The notes beneath the pieces were generated by a model, which did no database searches, had not been told where the DNA came from, and worked only from the letters and a program-made list of their open reading frames with translations. DNA of 60,580 bases from NCBI GenBank assembly GCA_017624115.1, contig JAGANQ010000085.1:1-60580 (forward strand), written 5' to 3'. Both the position numbers and the translations under genes were made by a program. Positions within the stretch are counted from its first letter, which is position 1, and each line of letters begins with the position of its first letter. Shown one piece after another: positions 35,245 to 44,493 of the stretch. This stretch comes from Lachnospiraceae bacterium. Its GTDB lineage: Bacteria > Bacillota > Clostridia > Lachnospirales > Lachnospiraceae.

Positions 35245-37075
35245 TGCTCCTACCTCCGGTTTTCTCAAGTCTGTCTTCATCTATCATGCCCGCCTGCTGC
35301 TCCTGCTGCACATGATACACGTGGGCAAAGCTGCCGCCAAGCTCCATGAGTTCCTTAAAGGTTCCCCGCTCTGTAATCTCGCCATCCCGCATATATAGAA
35401 TTTCATCACAGTCTACAACAGAAGAGAATCTATGGGCAGTAATTATCACGGTCTTTTCAGAAAAATTATCATGGATGTCCTTTAACAGAACCCGTTCCGT
35501 ATTTACATCCAGGGCACTGGTCGAATCATCCAGAATAAAAATTGGCGCATTTTTATGGAATGCTCTGGCAATCGATACTCTCTGCTTCTGACCTCCTGAA
35601 ATACCCAGCCCCCTCTCTCCTACGATTGTCTTATACCTGTCAGCCAGGGCATCGATAAATTTATCCGCCTGGGCGTGCGTTGCCGCTTTTGTCACCATAC
35701 GTTCATCGATATCCGGTCTGCTGTATGCGATATTTGACTCTATCGTATTGGAAAACAGGAATACATCCTGAAATACATAGGAATACATATTCCGCAGCTT
35801 CTCCAGACTGAAATCTTTAATATCATGTCCGTCAATCGTGATTGTTCCATCCGTAATATCACGAATACGCACCAGTGTTTTAAGAAGAATACTCTTTCCG
35901 GAACCAGTCTCTCCCACAATACCAATTTTTTTGCCATATGGAATACTGAGATTAATATTCTTTAAAATAGCCTGTCCGTCAATCGTAAGCCCAACGCCCT
36001 TAAGCTCAATATCCGGTGTATCACAGTGAAGGTTCGGTTCCCTATTATCAGGAATATTACTGCTCTTCTCCATAAATCTCTTCAGCTCAAGACCTGCGAT
36101 AGTCTGCTGCTGCATATTGAAGATATGATTGTTAATACCAGTAATGTTATTCATAATCCTCATAACATATGTGGATGAAGCAAGAATATATCCTACCGTC
36201 ATATACCCCTTCATGACAAGGACGGCACCGATGATGATTGTGCCGATATAGGCAATCTGCTTAATTGAATTAAAGGTTAGGTCAAATTTAGAAGATAACC
36301 AAATCTGCTTCAGCCTTGCATTGAGAAAATTCGTATTTGCCGTACCGAATTTTTCCTTTTCCAGCTCTTCATTTGTAAAAGAACGGACAATTCGCACTGC
36401 CGCGATATTTTCCTGTGTAGTCAGGTTCATCTCAGCACTTTTTTTTCGAATTTCTTTGAAATTAGCACGCGCTTTTTTCTTGAAATTCAAAACTGTTACA
36501 ACTAAAAATGGCATAAGTATCAAAGGAATAATGAGAAAAGAAAGATTGATACTGGAAATCAGCAGCAATGTTGTAAGCAGGCTGAATATCGCATCACCAA
36601 AATATGGAATCCTATGTGCAAACAGCTCCTTAAACATAATCGTATCGCTGTTTAATATCTGTAACAGCTCGCCCGAGTTGTAAGCAGCAATTGTTTCTGA
36701 ATCTAATTCCATCAGTTTGCCATAGGTCGCATAGCGAAGTTCGGTTTCCAGCTTTAATCCTACCCACTCCTGCATCAGATCACGCACATATATCAATACG
36801 ATTCGCAGGATAATCATAACCGTGTAAAGCGCTGCAATGGAAAAAAACAACTGCATACTGTGTACGGCACCATACTTGCCTGTCAGGAGAAAATGGAATA
36901 TTCCGCCGCTTTCCTCCGTGACCTTCCCCTTCTGTATCACGAAGTCAATCAGCATTCCTGACAAAAGCGGAAGCAGAAGCTCGGCATAGATTCCCAAAAA
37001 GCTGCACAGCTCTGCCAGTATTGCCATCGGCATGTTTTTCTTGAAGTATTTAAAACCAAATCTCAGTGTCTCCAT
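35237..37075 (-). CDS. ABC exporter half, degenerate-site partner (second pair)
   Basis: The 612-residue protein has six membrane helices and an ATPase domain with Walker A GETGSGKS, signature ISGGQKQRVSIARA and Walker B IFILDDSTSALD. Asp stands in place of the catalytic glutamate, so one ATP site should be weak, as in other heterodimeric exporters. The ATG at 37075 has CAGGAGGAAATT upstream. It is the first gene of the pair and has its own promoter. The sequence is only distantly similar to the exporter pair at 9353-12882, so this is not a recent duplication. Confidence 0.9.
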   Translation of the reverse strand: METLRFGFKYFKKNMPMAILAELCSFLGIYAELLLPLLSGMLIDFVIQKGKVTEESGGIFHFLLTGKYGAVHSMQLFFSIAALYTVMIILRIVLIYVRDLMQEWVGLKLETELRYATYGKLMELDSETIAAYNSGELLQILNSDTIMFKELFAHRIPYFGDAIFSLLTTLLLISSINLSFLIIPLILMPFLVVTVLNFKKKARANFKEIRKKSAEMNLTTQENIAAVRIVRSFTNEELEKEKFGTANTNFLNARLKQIWLSSKFDLTFNSIKQIAYIGTIIIGAVLVMKGYMTVGYILASSTYVMRIMNNITGINNHIFNMQQQTIAGLELKRFMEKSSNIPDNREPNLHCDTPDIELKGVGLTIDGQAILKNINLSIPYGKKIGIVGETGSGKSILLKTLVRIRDITDGTITIDGHDIKDFSLEKLRNMYSYVFQDVFLFSNTIESNIAYSRPDIDERMVTKAATHAQADKFIDALADRYKTIVGERGLGISGGQKQRVSIARAFHKNAPIFILDDSTSALDVNTERVLLKDIHDNFSEKTVIITAHRFSSVVDCDEILYMRDGEITERGTFKELMELGGSFAHVYHVQQEQQAGMIDEDRLEKTGGRSNG

Positions 37076-37119
37076 AATTTCCTCCTGAATGTTTAGGATG
37101 TCTGTATTGTGATACACTT

Positions 37120-37148
37120 ACTATACCCCATAATATCAGGACTGCCAA
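37120..37148 (-). promoter_or_regulatory. Promoter of the second ABC exporter operon
   Basis: On the minus strand TTGGCA (37143-37148) and TATAGT (37120-37125) are 17 bases apart. Confidence 0.65.
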
Positions 37149-37192
37149 TGTTTTTTATTAGCTTTGCGAATGTCGAATATTATCATTCTTTC

Positions 37193-39130
37193 TTAAAAGC
37201 TTTCTCCTTTATGATTCAATTCCTCCAGTTTATTTTTCACACTATCTGAAATTCCCTTTACAACATCTGCTTCCGCTACAATTTCCTCTGAGCTTGCTGC
37301 AAGATTCGTAAGCCTGTCGTTGATGTCCGCTATCGCATGTGTCAGCTGAACGGTTTCCTCCCGCAGCATTTTAACTGCGTTCACAATCTCAGTCTGATTC
37401 AAATCACTGTCATCTGCCATAGCTCTGCTTTCCTGCGACAAGCTCTGGATTTCGTCTGCTACTACGGCAAAGCCCCTGCCCGCCTCTCCGCTTCTGGAAG
37501 CCTCAACTGCAGCATTTAAGGAAAGGAGATGTGTCTGGTTTGCAATTTTGGTAGCATTCACATTATTTTTTTTCAGATTACGAAGCACCGTTTCCATCTG
37601 CTCAAAAGATGTATTCAGCGTATCGCAAAACTCGGAAATTCTTACCATAGTACTGCTGATAGCACTGCTTTCCTCCGCATTAATATTATTACCGCGAAGC
37701 ATCTCCTCAAGCGAGCAGTTCAGCGTTTCAAAATCTTCTCTTATAAAGCGGGAAATCTCCTCATTTTTGTTTATAATTTTCTGATTTTGTTCTTCCAGTC
37801 TGCCTGAAAACATCTGTATCTCATTCTTGATATAATGGATACAATTTTCCGGTGTATTACAGCCATTGTAGATTGCAGCAGCCATTTCCCGGCAGCTGTT
37901 GTAACCGCAGGCTCCGCAGTTGACAGTCCTGTCCGCCTTGGTTATCTTCTTCATATGCGTAAATATCTTTTCCAAATCTGCCTGACCCGGCATACGAACC
38001 GAAACCGTATTTGATTTGTCCGTATAGCTTCGCATAAAATCTGACAAATCCAGCTTTGCAAACTTCATATTGAGCAGCCGCAGTCTCTGTTTTCTCGAAA
38101 GATGCTTGGAAAATGGAGAAAAGGCATGATTTTTCTTAGATTTCTTCTTAATTTCCTGCAAATGATAGTACGTATTCTCTGAAACAAGCTTCTCTGGTTC
38201 CACTCCGGTTCCGTATATACATCCCTGATCACAGTTCAGAATATCTACCATAAAAGGAAGCTGCGCCCCGCTCTGCACTCTTTTCTTATAGTCCTGCAAA
38301 AATTCGTATGCATGCTTTTCTCCTTCTACCTGACGGATGAAAGCCTCCTCTCCGCAGAACCAGTATACATTTTCCTTCAGTCCTCCCGGCATCGGATAAA
38401 TAGAACCCAGCCCGTATTCGATTTCATCACTGACATCCCTGCCATTGATATTATTCTCTCTTACATATTTCATAAAATGCTCAAATGTCAGATTATATGA
38501 TACATAGCCATATGTATTCGGATCACTGATTTCTGATTTTTTGGCAATACACGGGCTGATAAATGCCAGCTTATCTGTGATTTTCATATATTTTCGTGCA
38601 TAAATCGCGGTACACATCAAAGGGCTTTGTACCGGAATCAGATAAGGAATCAGCTCAGGCGTATAATGCTCAATATAGTTCACGATAGCCGGACAAGGCT
38701 GGGAAATTCCGCCTTCAAATTTATGTTTGGCAATATAATTGATATATCCCCATGTTGTAATATCCGCGCCAAAGCTGACGCTGATAATATGATTTACTCC
38801 AAGCGCTTTCAAGCCTCCAAGCACTGACGCATATTCTCCCGGATAATTTGCGATAAAAGCAGGAGCCAGCAAAACGGAAATCCTTTCCCCTCTTTTCAAA
38901 TCCTCAAAGAACTGTTCCGTATCATCATAAAAGCTTCTCGCCTGATGCTCACAGGCATCAAAGCACGCTCCACAGCTAATGCAGTTTTCTCCGTGTACTT
39001 CAATTCTCTGACCTTCCTCTGTTTTCACAGAATAGTTTGACGTTAAAACCGGACAGACAGAAATACAGCGGTTGCACCCCTGACATTTTTCATTTGTATA
39101 TATCAACGATTTGCTCCTTTGTTCTCTCAT
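37193..39130 (-). CDS. [FeFe]-hydrogenase-like sensor fused to a chemotaxis signalling domain
   Basis: The 645-residue soluble protein has four parts. Residues 16-60 hold two [4Fe-4S] ferredoxin clusters (CX2CX2CX3C twice). Residues about 85-310 are an H-cluster domain with variant motifs: SQPCPA (Cys146), SPCIAKKSE (Cys194) and NCDQGC (Cys300, Cys304). Residues about 385-435 form a further Fe-S domain (CGACGYNSC). Residues about 470-645 are a methyl-accepting chemotaxis signalling domain with the [27 protein letters not shown] hairpin. No membrane segment is present. This fits a cytoplasmic redox or hydrogen sensor of the sensory hydrogenase type rather than a metabolic enzyme. It has its own promoter and an AAGGAAG site. 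Confidence 0.88.
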   Translation of the reverse strand: MREQRSKSLIYTNEKCQGCNRCISVCPVLTSNYSVKTEEGQRIEVHGENCISCGACFDACEHQARSFYDDTEQFFEDLKRGERISVLLAPAFIANYPGEYASVLGGLKALGVNHIISVSFGADITTWGYINYIAKHKFEGGISQPCPAIVNYIEHYTPELIPYLIPVQSPLMCTAIYARKYMKITDKLAFISPCIAKKSEISDPNTYGYVSYNLTFEHFMKYVRENNINGRDVSDEIEYGLGSIYPMPGGLKENVYWFCGEEAFIRQVEGEKHAYEFLQDYKKRVQSGAQLPFMVDILNCDQGCIYGTGVEPEKLVSENTYYHLQEIKKKSKKNHAFSPFSKHLSRKQRLRLLNMKFAKLDLSDFMRSYTDKSNTVSVRMPGQADLEKIFTHMKKITKADRTVNCGACGYNSCREMAAAIYNGCNTPENCIHYIKNEIQMFSGRLEEQNQKIINKNEEISRFIREDFETLNCSLEEMLRGNNINAEESSAISSTMVRISEFCDTLNTSFEQMETVLRNLKKNNVNATKIANQTHLLSLNAAVEASRSGEAGRGFAVVADEIQSLSQESRAMADDSDLNQTEIVNAVKMLREETVQLTHAIADINDRLTNLAASSEEIVAEADVVKGISDSVKNKLEELNHKGESF

Positions 39131-39184
39131 CGCTTTCTTCCTTTCCTTATTGCTTTACTGCACCACATTGCTACTCTGATAAAT

Positions 39185-39213
39185 ATTATATGCCATTCTG
39201 TCCAACTTCGCAA
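39185..39213 (-). promoter_or_regulatory. Promoter of the hydrogenase-MCP gene
   Basis: On the minus strand TTGCGA (39208-39213) and TATAAT (39185-39190) are 17 bases apart. Confidence 0.6.
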
Positions 39214-39232
39214 TAATACTATTTTGAAATTT

Positions 39233-39270
39233 TAAAATCCCATCAGACAGATTTGCTCTATCCAATGGGA
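39233..39270 (-). terminator. Possible terminator of tcdA
   Basis: Read on the minus strand, TCCCAT (39265-39270) pairs with ATGGGA (39238-39243) and is followed by TTTTAAAATT. The loop is long, so this call is weak. Confidence 0.4.
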
Positions 39271-39287
39271 CTTTCACACATATGCAA

Positions 39288-40055
39288 CTACCTCTTCATA
39301 TAATCCTGCACCATGTCTTTTACAACCTCACCAGCAATAATAAGACCTGCTATTGATGGGACAAACGCCGTACTTCCCGGTATATCTCGCCGCTCCGTGC
39401 ATTTATGCTCCGCACCGGGAGGGCAAATGCACTGTGTTCTGCAGCTGATTGCCATATCTTCAATAGGACGAATCGGTTTTTCTTCCGAGTAAACGACCTT
39501 GAGCTTTCTTACGCCCCGCTTTTTTAATTCACGCCGCATAACCTTTGCTAACGGGCAGACCTTTGTTTTATATATATCAGCTACCCTGAACAGGCTGCCG
39601 TCTATTTTATTTCCGGCCCCCATACAGCTTATAATGGGAACATTCTTTTCCTGTGCTTTCATAACCAATTCAATTTTAGCTGTTACTGTATCTACAGCAT
39701 CTACTATATAATCATATTCCTCAAAGGAAAAATCATCTGAATTCTCCGGCAGGAAAAAGCATTTATGAATTCTGACATCTGCCTCCGGATTTATTTCCAA
39801 AATACGCTCTTTCATCACTTCTGCTTTATACTGCCCGACAGTCTTTCTTGTAGCGATAATCTGACGGTTTAAATTGGTAAGACATACTTTATCATCATCT
39901 ATCAAATCAAACGCACCGATGCCGCTTCTGACAAGAGCTTCACATACATATCCTCCCACACCTCCTATTCCAAACACTGCAACACGGCATTTACTTAATC
40001 GCTCCATGGCTTCTCTTCCAAAAAGCAGTTCTGTTCTTGAAAACTGATTCAGCAT
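39288..40055 (-). CDS. tcdA: tRNA threonylcarbamoyladenosine dehydratase
   Basis: The roughly 255-residue E1-like enzyme has the nucleotide loop FGIGGVGGYVCEAL, DDDKVCLTNLNRQ and DAVDTVTAK, all typical of the TcdA/YrvM group. It cyclises t6A at position 37 of tRNAs reading ANN codons, using ATP. The Cys-rich C-terminal stretch (CRTQCICPPGAEHKC) may bind metal. The frame opens with a TTG at 40064 that has a well-spaced GAGGAA, but the ATG at 40055 gives MLNQFSRTELLFG, which lines up with the start of B. subtilis YrvM as I know it, so I prefer it. It is driven by a full consensus promoter. Confidence 0.9.
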   Translation of the reverse strand: MLNQFSRTELLFGREAMERLSKCRVAVFGIGGVGGYVCEALVRSGIGAFDLIDDDKVCLTNLNRQIIATRKTVGQYKAEVMKERILEINPEADVRIHKCFFLPENSDDFSFEEYDYIVDAVDTVTAKIELVMKAQEKNVPIISCMGAGNKIDGSLFRVADIYKTKVCPLAKVMRRELKKRGVRKLKVVYSEEKPIRPIEDMAISCRTQCICPPGAEHKCTERRDIPGSTAFVPSIAGLIIAGEVVKDMVQDYMKR

Positions 40056-40116
40056 ATCATCCAATACCTCTTCCTCTTAATCTTTATAACAATTCCCGTT
40101 ACATAGTATTCATATA

Positions 40117-40145
40117 ATTATAATATGAATACTGCGCATTGTCAA
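40117..40145 (-). promoter_or_regulatory. Consensus promoter of tcdA
   Basis: On the minus strand TTGACA (40140-40145) and TATAAT (40117-40122) are exactly 17 bases apart. Confidence 0.8.
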
Positions 40146-40240
40146 TTCTAACTATACATATTTGTCCGCTTCCATTTTCGTTAAATTTGTACTACAATAA
40201 GGATGGAACAAATTTTACATCTGATAAACGGAGGTAGCCT

Positions 40241-41062
40241 ATGCTATACCACTATACTGACTTTGCTGCTTTTGACGGAATTATCCGGTGCGCAGAACTA
40301 CGGCTGAATAATATACTCAACATGAATGATGCCTCAGAAATGAGACTATTTATGAATGGCATCTGTACGGCAGTCATTGAAAAATTAAATCTGAACGGTG
40401 AGGGCGGGAAAATTCGCGAGATAAAAAGCTTTTTTCAGAAAGAGCTGGAAGAAGAATTTCATTATTCCGCCTATGCAGCATGCTTTTCAAAATACAGGGA
40501 TGATGCCGCTCAGTGGGAACGATACGGTCATTTCGGCCGGGGTGTATGCATTGCCTTCCACGAGGAGCTTATGCAGAAAATGATTGGCGGAGCTGTGTCC
40601 CTGCAGGAAGTGTATTATCAGGAGGATATGCGGGAGCACCGCCTTGTGGATGAGTTTTATCAGCTAATCAGGGAAACAACGGACTTTTCAGAGAGCCTGC
40701 CACAATTACAAACTCTGATGAATGATGCCTGGGTACAGTCAGCCGCCTTCAAGCATCCGTCCTTTGCCAGTGAAAAGGAATCCAGGTTAGTCGTCTCTCC
40801 CTTTATTTCAAATGAATTTGCAGTAGAGCCCAAATATCATGTATCCATGGACAGAATTAAGAAGTATTACCCTCTCGATTTGAACAGAATGTGCGGTAAG
40901 CTGAATATGCATCTGTCAGATTTGGTCGGTGAAATCATCATCGGTCCAACCTCGTCCCAGTCCCTTCCGATTCTGCAGGATTACTTAGAGGATTGCGGAC
41001 TGAATGTCCTGAAAAATAAAATCTGCATGTCAGACTGCCCGTTACGAAAACCAACATCATAA
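40241..41062 (+). CDS. DUF2971 domain protein
   Basis: The 273-residue protein opens with LYHYTDFAAFDGIIRCAELRL and NMNDASE, and has ACFSKYRDDAAQWERYG and FASEKESRLV further on, the pattern of DUF2971. The fold is thought to relate to ADP-ribosyltransferase-like proteins, though that is recollection rather than something I can show. The function is unknown. The Cys-containing C-terminus (CMSDCPLRKP) is unusual in ending with a short basic tail. An ACGGAGGTAGCCT ribosome site precedes the ATG. It stands alone, divergent from tcdA and closed by a hairpin. Confidence 0.75.
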   Translation: MLYHYTDFAAFDGIIRCAELRLNNILNMNDASEMRLFMNGICTAVIEKLNLNGEGGKIREIKSFFQKELEEEFHYSAYAACFSKYRDDAAQWERYGHFGRGVCIAFHEELMQKMIGGAVSLQEVYYQEDMREHRLVDEFYQLIRETTDFSESLPQLQTLMNDAWVQSAAFKHPSFASEKESRLVVSPFISNEFAVEPKYHVSMDRIKKYYPLDLNRMCGKLNMHLSDLVGEIIIGPTSSQSLPILQDYLEDCGLNVLKNKICMSDCPLRKPTS

Positions 41063-41075
41063 AAGTATACATAAA

Positions 41076-41112
41076 CACCCGGAATATCAGACAATATCTG
41101 ACATCCCGGGTG
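41076..41112. terminator. Hairpin terminator between convergent genes
   Basis: A 16-bp stem with two mismatches, CACCCGG... (41076-41091) with ...CCGGGTG (41097-41112), lies 13 bases after the DUF2971 stop and before the convergent lipoprotein gene end. Confidence 0.65.
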
Positions 41113-41144
41113 ATGCTATTTTATATATCTGTCTTTGTATATCC

Positions 41145-41897
41145 TTATTTTGCTGCTGTTACAGACGTAATATGTGGGTTGACGCCCTCATACCAATACA
41201 GGAAGCCTTCCATATCAATCTTATCACCGATATTCAAAGCCTTTACTGCAGCATAAACATCTGTAGTATTGTCACACAGATAGGATTCAACCGTAAAGGT
41301 ATAGGTCTGACCATTTACAGAAGCATTAAAATACAAGTCATCGCCATCCTGTCCGGAACCATCCCAGCTGTACAGGAATGCCACATCCTTGCCATTGGCG
41401 TCCTTACCGGCAGCTTCAACTGTCATGCCCTTAAATGCTACAAACTTGTTCTGGCTGTTAATCAGATCAGCAGAGCCAAGAAGTGCTGTCACATCCTCTG
41501 CTGCGGCAATATAGCTTCCATTCATAATCTCAAATGTTGCATCAGTAATCTCAACCTCGCCTGCCCATTCAGACTTATATCCGGTAACCTTGATTTTTGT
41601 TCCGGCTGTCAGCTTCGCATAATCCTCCTCGGAGCATGCCATGTTGTACAGGAAGTAAGCACCATCCTTATCCTGGGTATAGACAGTAGCCTTATTGTCC
41701 CACCAGGACTGCTTTGCCTGAACATAAGTCTCAACCACAACCTCTGTATCAAGGGCTGCTGCTGCATATTCTGCATAGGTCATAACACCCTCAGATTTTA
41801 CATCTGCAGCATCCTTTGTGTTTCCGTCTTTAGAACCACAGCTTACACATGCAAGTGCCAGTACAAAGGTCAAAAGCAATGTTGTAAATTTTTTCAT
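41145..41897 (-). CDS. Lipoprotein with OB-fold-like halves, unknown function
   Basis: The 250-residue protein has a lipoprotein signal (lipobox VSCG) and two similar beta-rich halves. Each has a long insertion of the type TKIKVTGYKSEWAGEVEI and GDKIDMEGFLYWYEGVNPHI, the look of OB-fold domains seen in secreted nucleic-acid or ligand-binding lipoproteins. I do not recognise a named family. It follows the ABC solute-binding gene by 85 bases but has its own promoter (41950-41977), so it may be only partly co-regulated with the importer. Confidence 0.75.
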   Translation of the reverse strand: MKKFTTLLLTFVLALACVSCGSKDGNTKDAADVKSEGVMTYAEYAAAALDTEVVVETYVQAKQSWWDNKATVYTQDKDGAYFLYNMACSEEDYAKLTAGTKIKVTGYKSEWAGEVEITDATFEIMNGSYIAAAEDVTALLGSADLINSQNKFVAFKGMTVEAAGKDANGKDVAFLYSWDGSGQDGDDLYFNASVNGQTYTFTVESYLCDNTTDVYAAVKALNIGDKIDMEGFLYWYEGVNPHITSVTAAK

Positions 41898-41949
41898 TTT
41901 TCTCTCCTCTTTCGCTTCTTTTTAATAATGTTAAAACTGTATCAAGCTA

Positions 41950-41977
41950 ATTATACTCAAAATCAGTAGAAAATCAA
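41950..41977 (-). promoter_or_regulatory. Promoter of the OB-fold lipoprotein gene
   Basis: On the minus strand TTGATT (41972-41977) and TATAAT (41950-41955) are 16 bases apart. Confidence 0.6.
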
Positions 41978-41982
41978 TAGTA

Positions 41983-43608
41983 TTATTGAGGATTTCTTTT
42001 CTTTTTTATCATCTGCCAGGTGACATACAGAATCATCAGTACCCATGCTCCTGCGAGTGATGACAGCAGTATAACTGATGTTTTGGGCAGTTTTCCCAGC
42101 TCAGCCTTACCGGAAGAGAGCGAGCCGGTCTGGCTGTTTAACTGGTCTAAACGATACAGAGAGATAGTATCACTGTAAAGCTTCTCCATGTAAGCATCGT
42201 CAATCGTCTGACCCCTTCTGACCGATTTTACTGTATTTTCAATAAGCTGCCCTGCCGCATCGCGAAGGGATGATGAGCCGTTAAACACCGGTGTGACAAA
42301 GGTATTCGAAATATGATCCAGCAGCAGCTTTGCCGCTTTGATTTTAACTTCGTAATATGCAGCATTATCTTCGCCGCATCTTAGCAGATAATCCTGATAT
42401 TCCGCTGATTCCTGCGCTTTTAAGGTCACAGGCACATACCCTTCTGTTTTCGAATAAGCAATCTGAACCTCATTCGTCAGCAGATACTGGACAAACAGCC
42501 AGGATGCCAGCACCTCCTGCGGATTCTCTTTGTTGAAAATGCAGACGGACGGTCCCTGCGATATCATCTGTGGATTGTCCGGGTCAAACTGAGGAATTTC
42601 CATCACTTCCGTTTCAAACTCCACAATTTTGTCCCTGCTGATATCAGAGAGCGGTGCATTCGTTCCCATCCAGGTTGCACCCGCTGTAGAATCTATCGCG
42701 AAGATACACTGACCGGCATTCAGGAAATTGGCGGGATAGCTTGAAATCTTAAAGGTAGAGAAGGCTCCGCTCTTTGCATGCTCTGCAACCGTATACAGCA
42801 AATCCTTTGTGGTATCATTAAAAAGCAGCAGCTCTCCGCTGTCTGTCGAATACCCTGCCCCCTTCTGCTTAAGCATCTGAATCATCATATTATCCGTGGA
42901 TTTATAAATAAAAGGAATCATGACCTTCTGACCGTTAATCAGAAAATTCCCGTCCGCATCCTTTGCCATGGCTACCTCAGAGACCTCCCAGATAAAATCC
43001 CACGTAAGAGTCTCAGGCAAAGTATAGCCCAGAGCCTCAACGTATGTCTTATTGACGTAGCAGCTTTCTGTTGAGCGCATATAAGGAACAGCATAATAAT
43101 GCCCGCCAAAGGAACATTCCTCAAGAAACTGCGGAATGATTTCCTCCTGTGTGGGAGAATCAAATCTGACCTCACTTCCGCCAAGCCCATATGTTTCATC
43201 AGCAAACAGCCCCTCAAGGGGAACAACCTGATTGAGTCCAGTCAGATAGGTCGCAATATGATCCGGATACGTGATACAGACATTAGGCGTCGTATTTGTT
43301 GCAATATTCGTTATAACGTCATTATAGATTTTACCGTAATCCGTATACAGGCGCAAATTCACGGTAATATTCGGATACAGCTTTTCAAAATCAGCGATTG
43401 CCTTCTCATAAATTGCTGTCTGTGTCTTATTAGTATCATTCTTTGCCCAGAAGGTAATCTCATATTGCTCTGAAAGCTCAAATTCCTCCGGAATTTCAAA
43501 CGGTTTCAGACCTTCCCGCCCATGACATGCAGTAAGTGTGAGTGCACTTCCGGCTGCAGCTGCCAGCAGAAGGAACATCGATATGATTCTTTTCCGTATT
43601 CTGCTCAT
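41983..43608 (-). CDS. ABC importer solute-binding protein with a C-terminal membrane anchor
   Basis: The 541-residue protein belongs to the family 1 extracellular solute-binding proteins (EITFWAKNDTNKT near the start, YYAVPYMRSTESCYVNK, ASWLFVQYLLT). It has a lipoprotein signal with lipobox LTAC and, unusually, a C-terminal transmembrane helix (about 512-532) with a basic tail, so it seems anchored twice. Family members bind oligosaccharides, glycerol-3-phosphate or similar solutes; the ligand cannot be named here. The ATGA overlap with the upstream permease gene and the AAGGG site place it last in the ATPase-permease-permease-binding protein operon. Confidence 0.85.
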   Translation of the reverse strand: MSRIRKRIISMFLLLAAAAGSALTLTACHGREGLKPFEIPEEFELSEQYEITFWAKNDTNKTQTAIYEKAIADFEKLYPNITVNLRLYTDYGKIYNDVITNIATNTTPNVCITYPDHIATYLTGLNQVVPLEGLFADETYGLGGSEVRFDSPTQEEIIPQFLEECSFGGHYYAVPYMRSTESCYVNKTYVEALGYTLPETLTWDFIWEVSEVAMAKDADGNFLINGQKVMIPFIYKSTDNMMIQMLKQKGAGYSTDSGELLLFNDTTKDLLYTVAEHAKSGAFSTFKISSYPANFLNAGQCIFAIDSTAGATWMGTNAPLSDISRDKIVEFETEVMEIPQFDPDNPQMISQGPSVCIFNKENPQEVLASWLFVQYLLTNEVQIAYSKTEGYVPVTLKAQESAEYQDYLLRCGEDNAAYYEVKIKAAKLLLDHISNTFVTPVFNGSSSLRDAAGQLIENTVKSVRRGQTIDDAYMEKLYSDTISLYRLDQLNSQTGSLSSGKAELGKLPKTSVILLSSLAGAWVLMILYVTWQMIKKKRNPQ

Positions 43609-44480
43609 CCCTTTGTCCCTCCTCTTGACACTCCGGCCATGATTTTCTTACGGAATATCAGAAACAGAACAATGAGAGGAACGGAAATCACTACCACCGC
43701 CGCCATCATTGCCGGAATATTTTCACGTCCAAATCCATTTTCCCGTATTTCCTGAATCCCGTTTGAAACAAGATAGTAATTCTCATCATCCGTAATCAGA
43801 CGCGGCCATACATAAGAATTCCAGCATTCAATCACTTTCAGTATCGTTATCGTTATCAGTGTCGGCTTCGATATCGGTATCATTACCTTAAGCAGATACC
43901 TGATATCCGATGTGCCGTCAACCTTTGCCGCATAGTACAGACTGTCCGGTATCTGCTCGAAGTTCTCCTTCAGCAGATAAATATAAAAGACAGACGTTAC
44001 AGACGGCAGAATCAGTCCAGGAAATGTATTGCGCATGTTCCAGTCCGTAATCGTCACAAAATTCGTGATAATTACCAGCTCATTAGGAATCATCATTAAT
44101 GAGAGGAAGATAAGAAACGCAATATTTTTCCCTCTGAATTCCAGTCTGGCAAAGGCAAATGCCGCAAGTGTTATCACGACCAGCATAATTGCCGTAGTCA
44201 GAACGGTGAAAAGAACCGTATTCGCAAAGTACCTTGCAAGGGGTACGGCCGTAAACGCATCCACATAATTCTTAAGCGTCGGTGATAACGTAAAAAATTT
44301 CGGAATATACTCTGAGTTGTACGCACTGTAGCTCTTGACGGATGTAAGAAGCATCCAGTAAAAAGGAAACAATACCATAACAGCCCAAAGAGCCAAAAAC
44401 GTATAGGTAACTACATTGATAACCGTTCTGCGGATTTTGGCAGTCTTTTCAATTTTAGCATAATCAACCCTGTTATCCAT
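43605..44480 (-). CDS. ABC importer permease, MalG type
   Basis: The 291-residue permease has six membrane helices and the EAA loop (YYAAKVDGTSDIRYLLKVMIPISKPTLI) that docks on the ATPase. It forms the channel with the MalF-type partner. The ATG at 44480 follows GAGG by nine bases; an in-frame ATG at 44507 lies inside the upstream gene. The end overlaps the binding protein gene by four bases. Confidence 0.92.
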   Translation of the reverse strand: MDNRVDYAKIEKTAKIRRTVINVVTYTFLALWAVMVLFPFYWMLLTSVKSYSAYNSEYIPKFFTLSPTLKNYVDAFTAVPLARYFANTVLFTVLTTAIMLVVITLAAFAFARLEFRGKNIAFLIFLSLMMIPNELVIITNFVTITDWNMRNTFPGLILPSVTSVFYIYLLKENFEQIPDSLYYAAKVDGTSDIRYLLKVMIPISKPTLITITILKVIECWNSYVWPRLITDDENYYLVSNGIQEIRENGFGRENIPAMMAAVVVISVPLIVLFLIFRKKIMAGVSRGGTKG

Positions 44481-44493
44481 ATGATTAAACCTC

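Noticed and set aside
9353..37075. The two ABC exporter pairs as a recent duplication
   Set aside because: Motifs and N-terminal regions differ clearly, so they are only distant paralogues.
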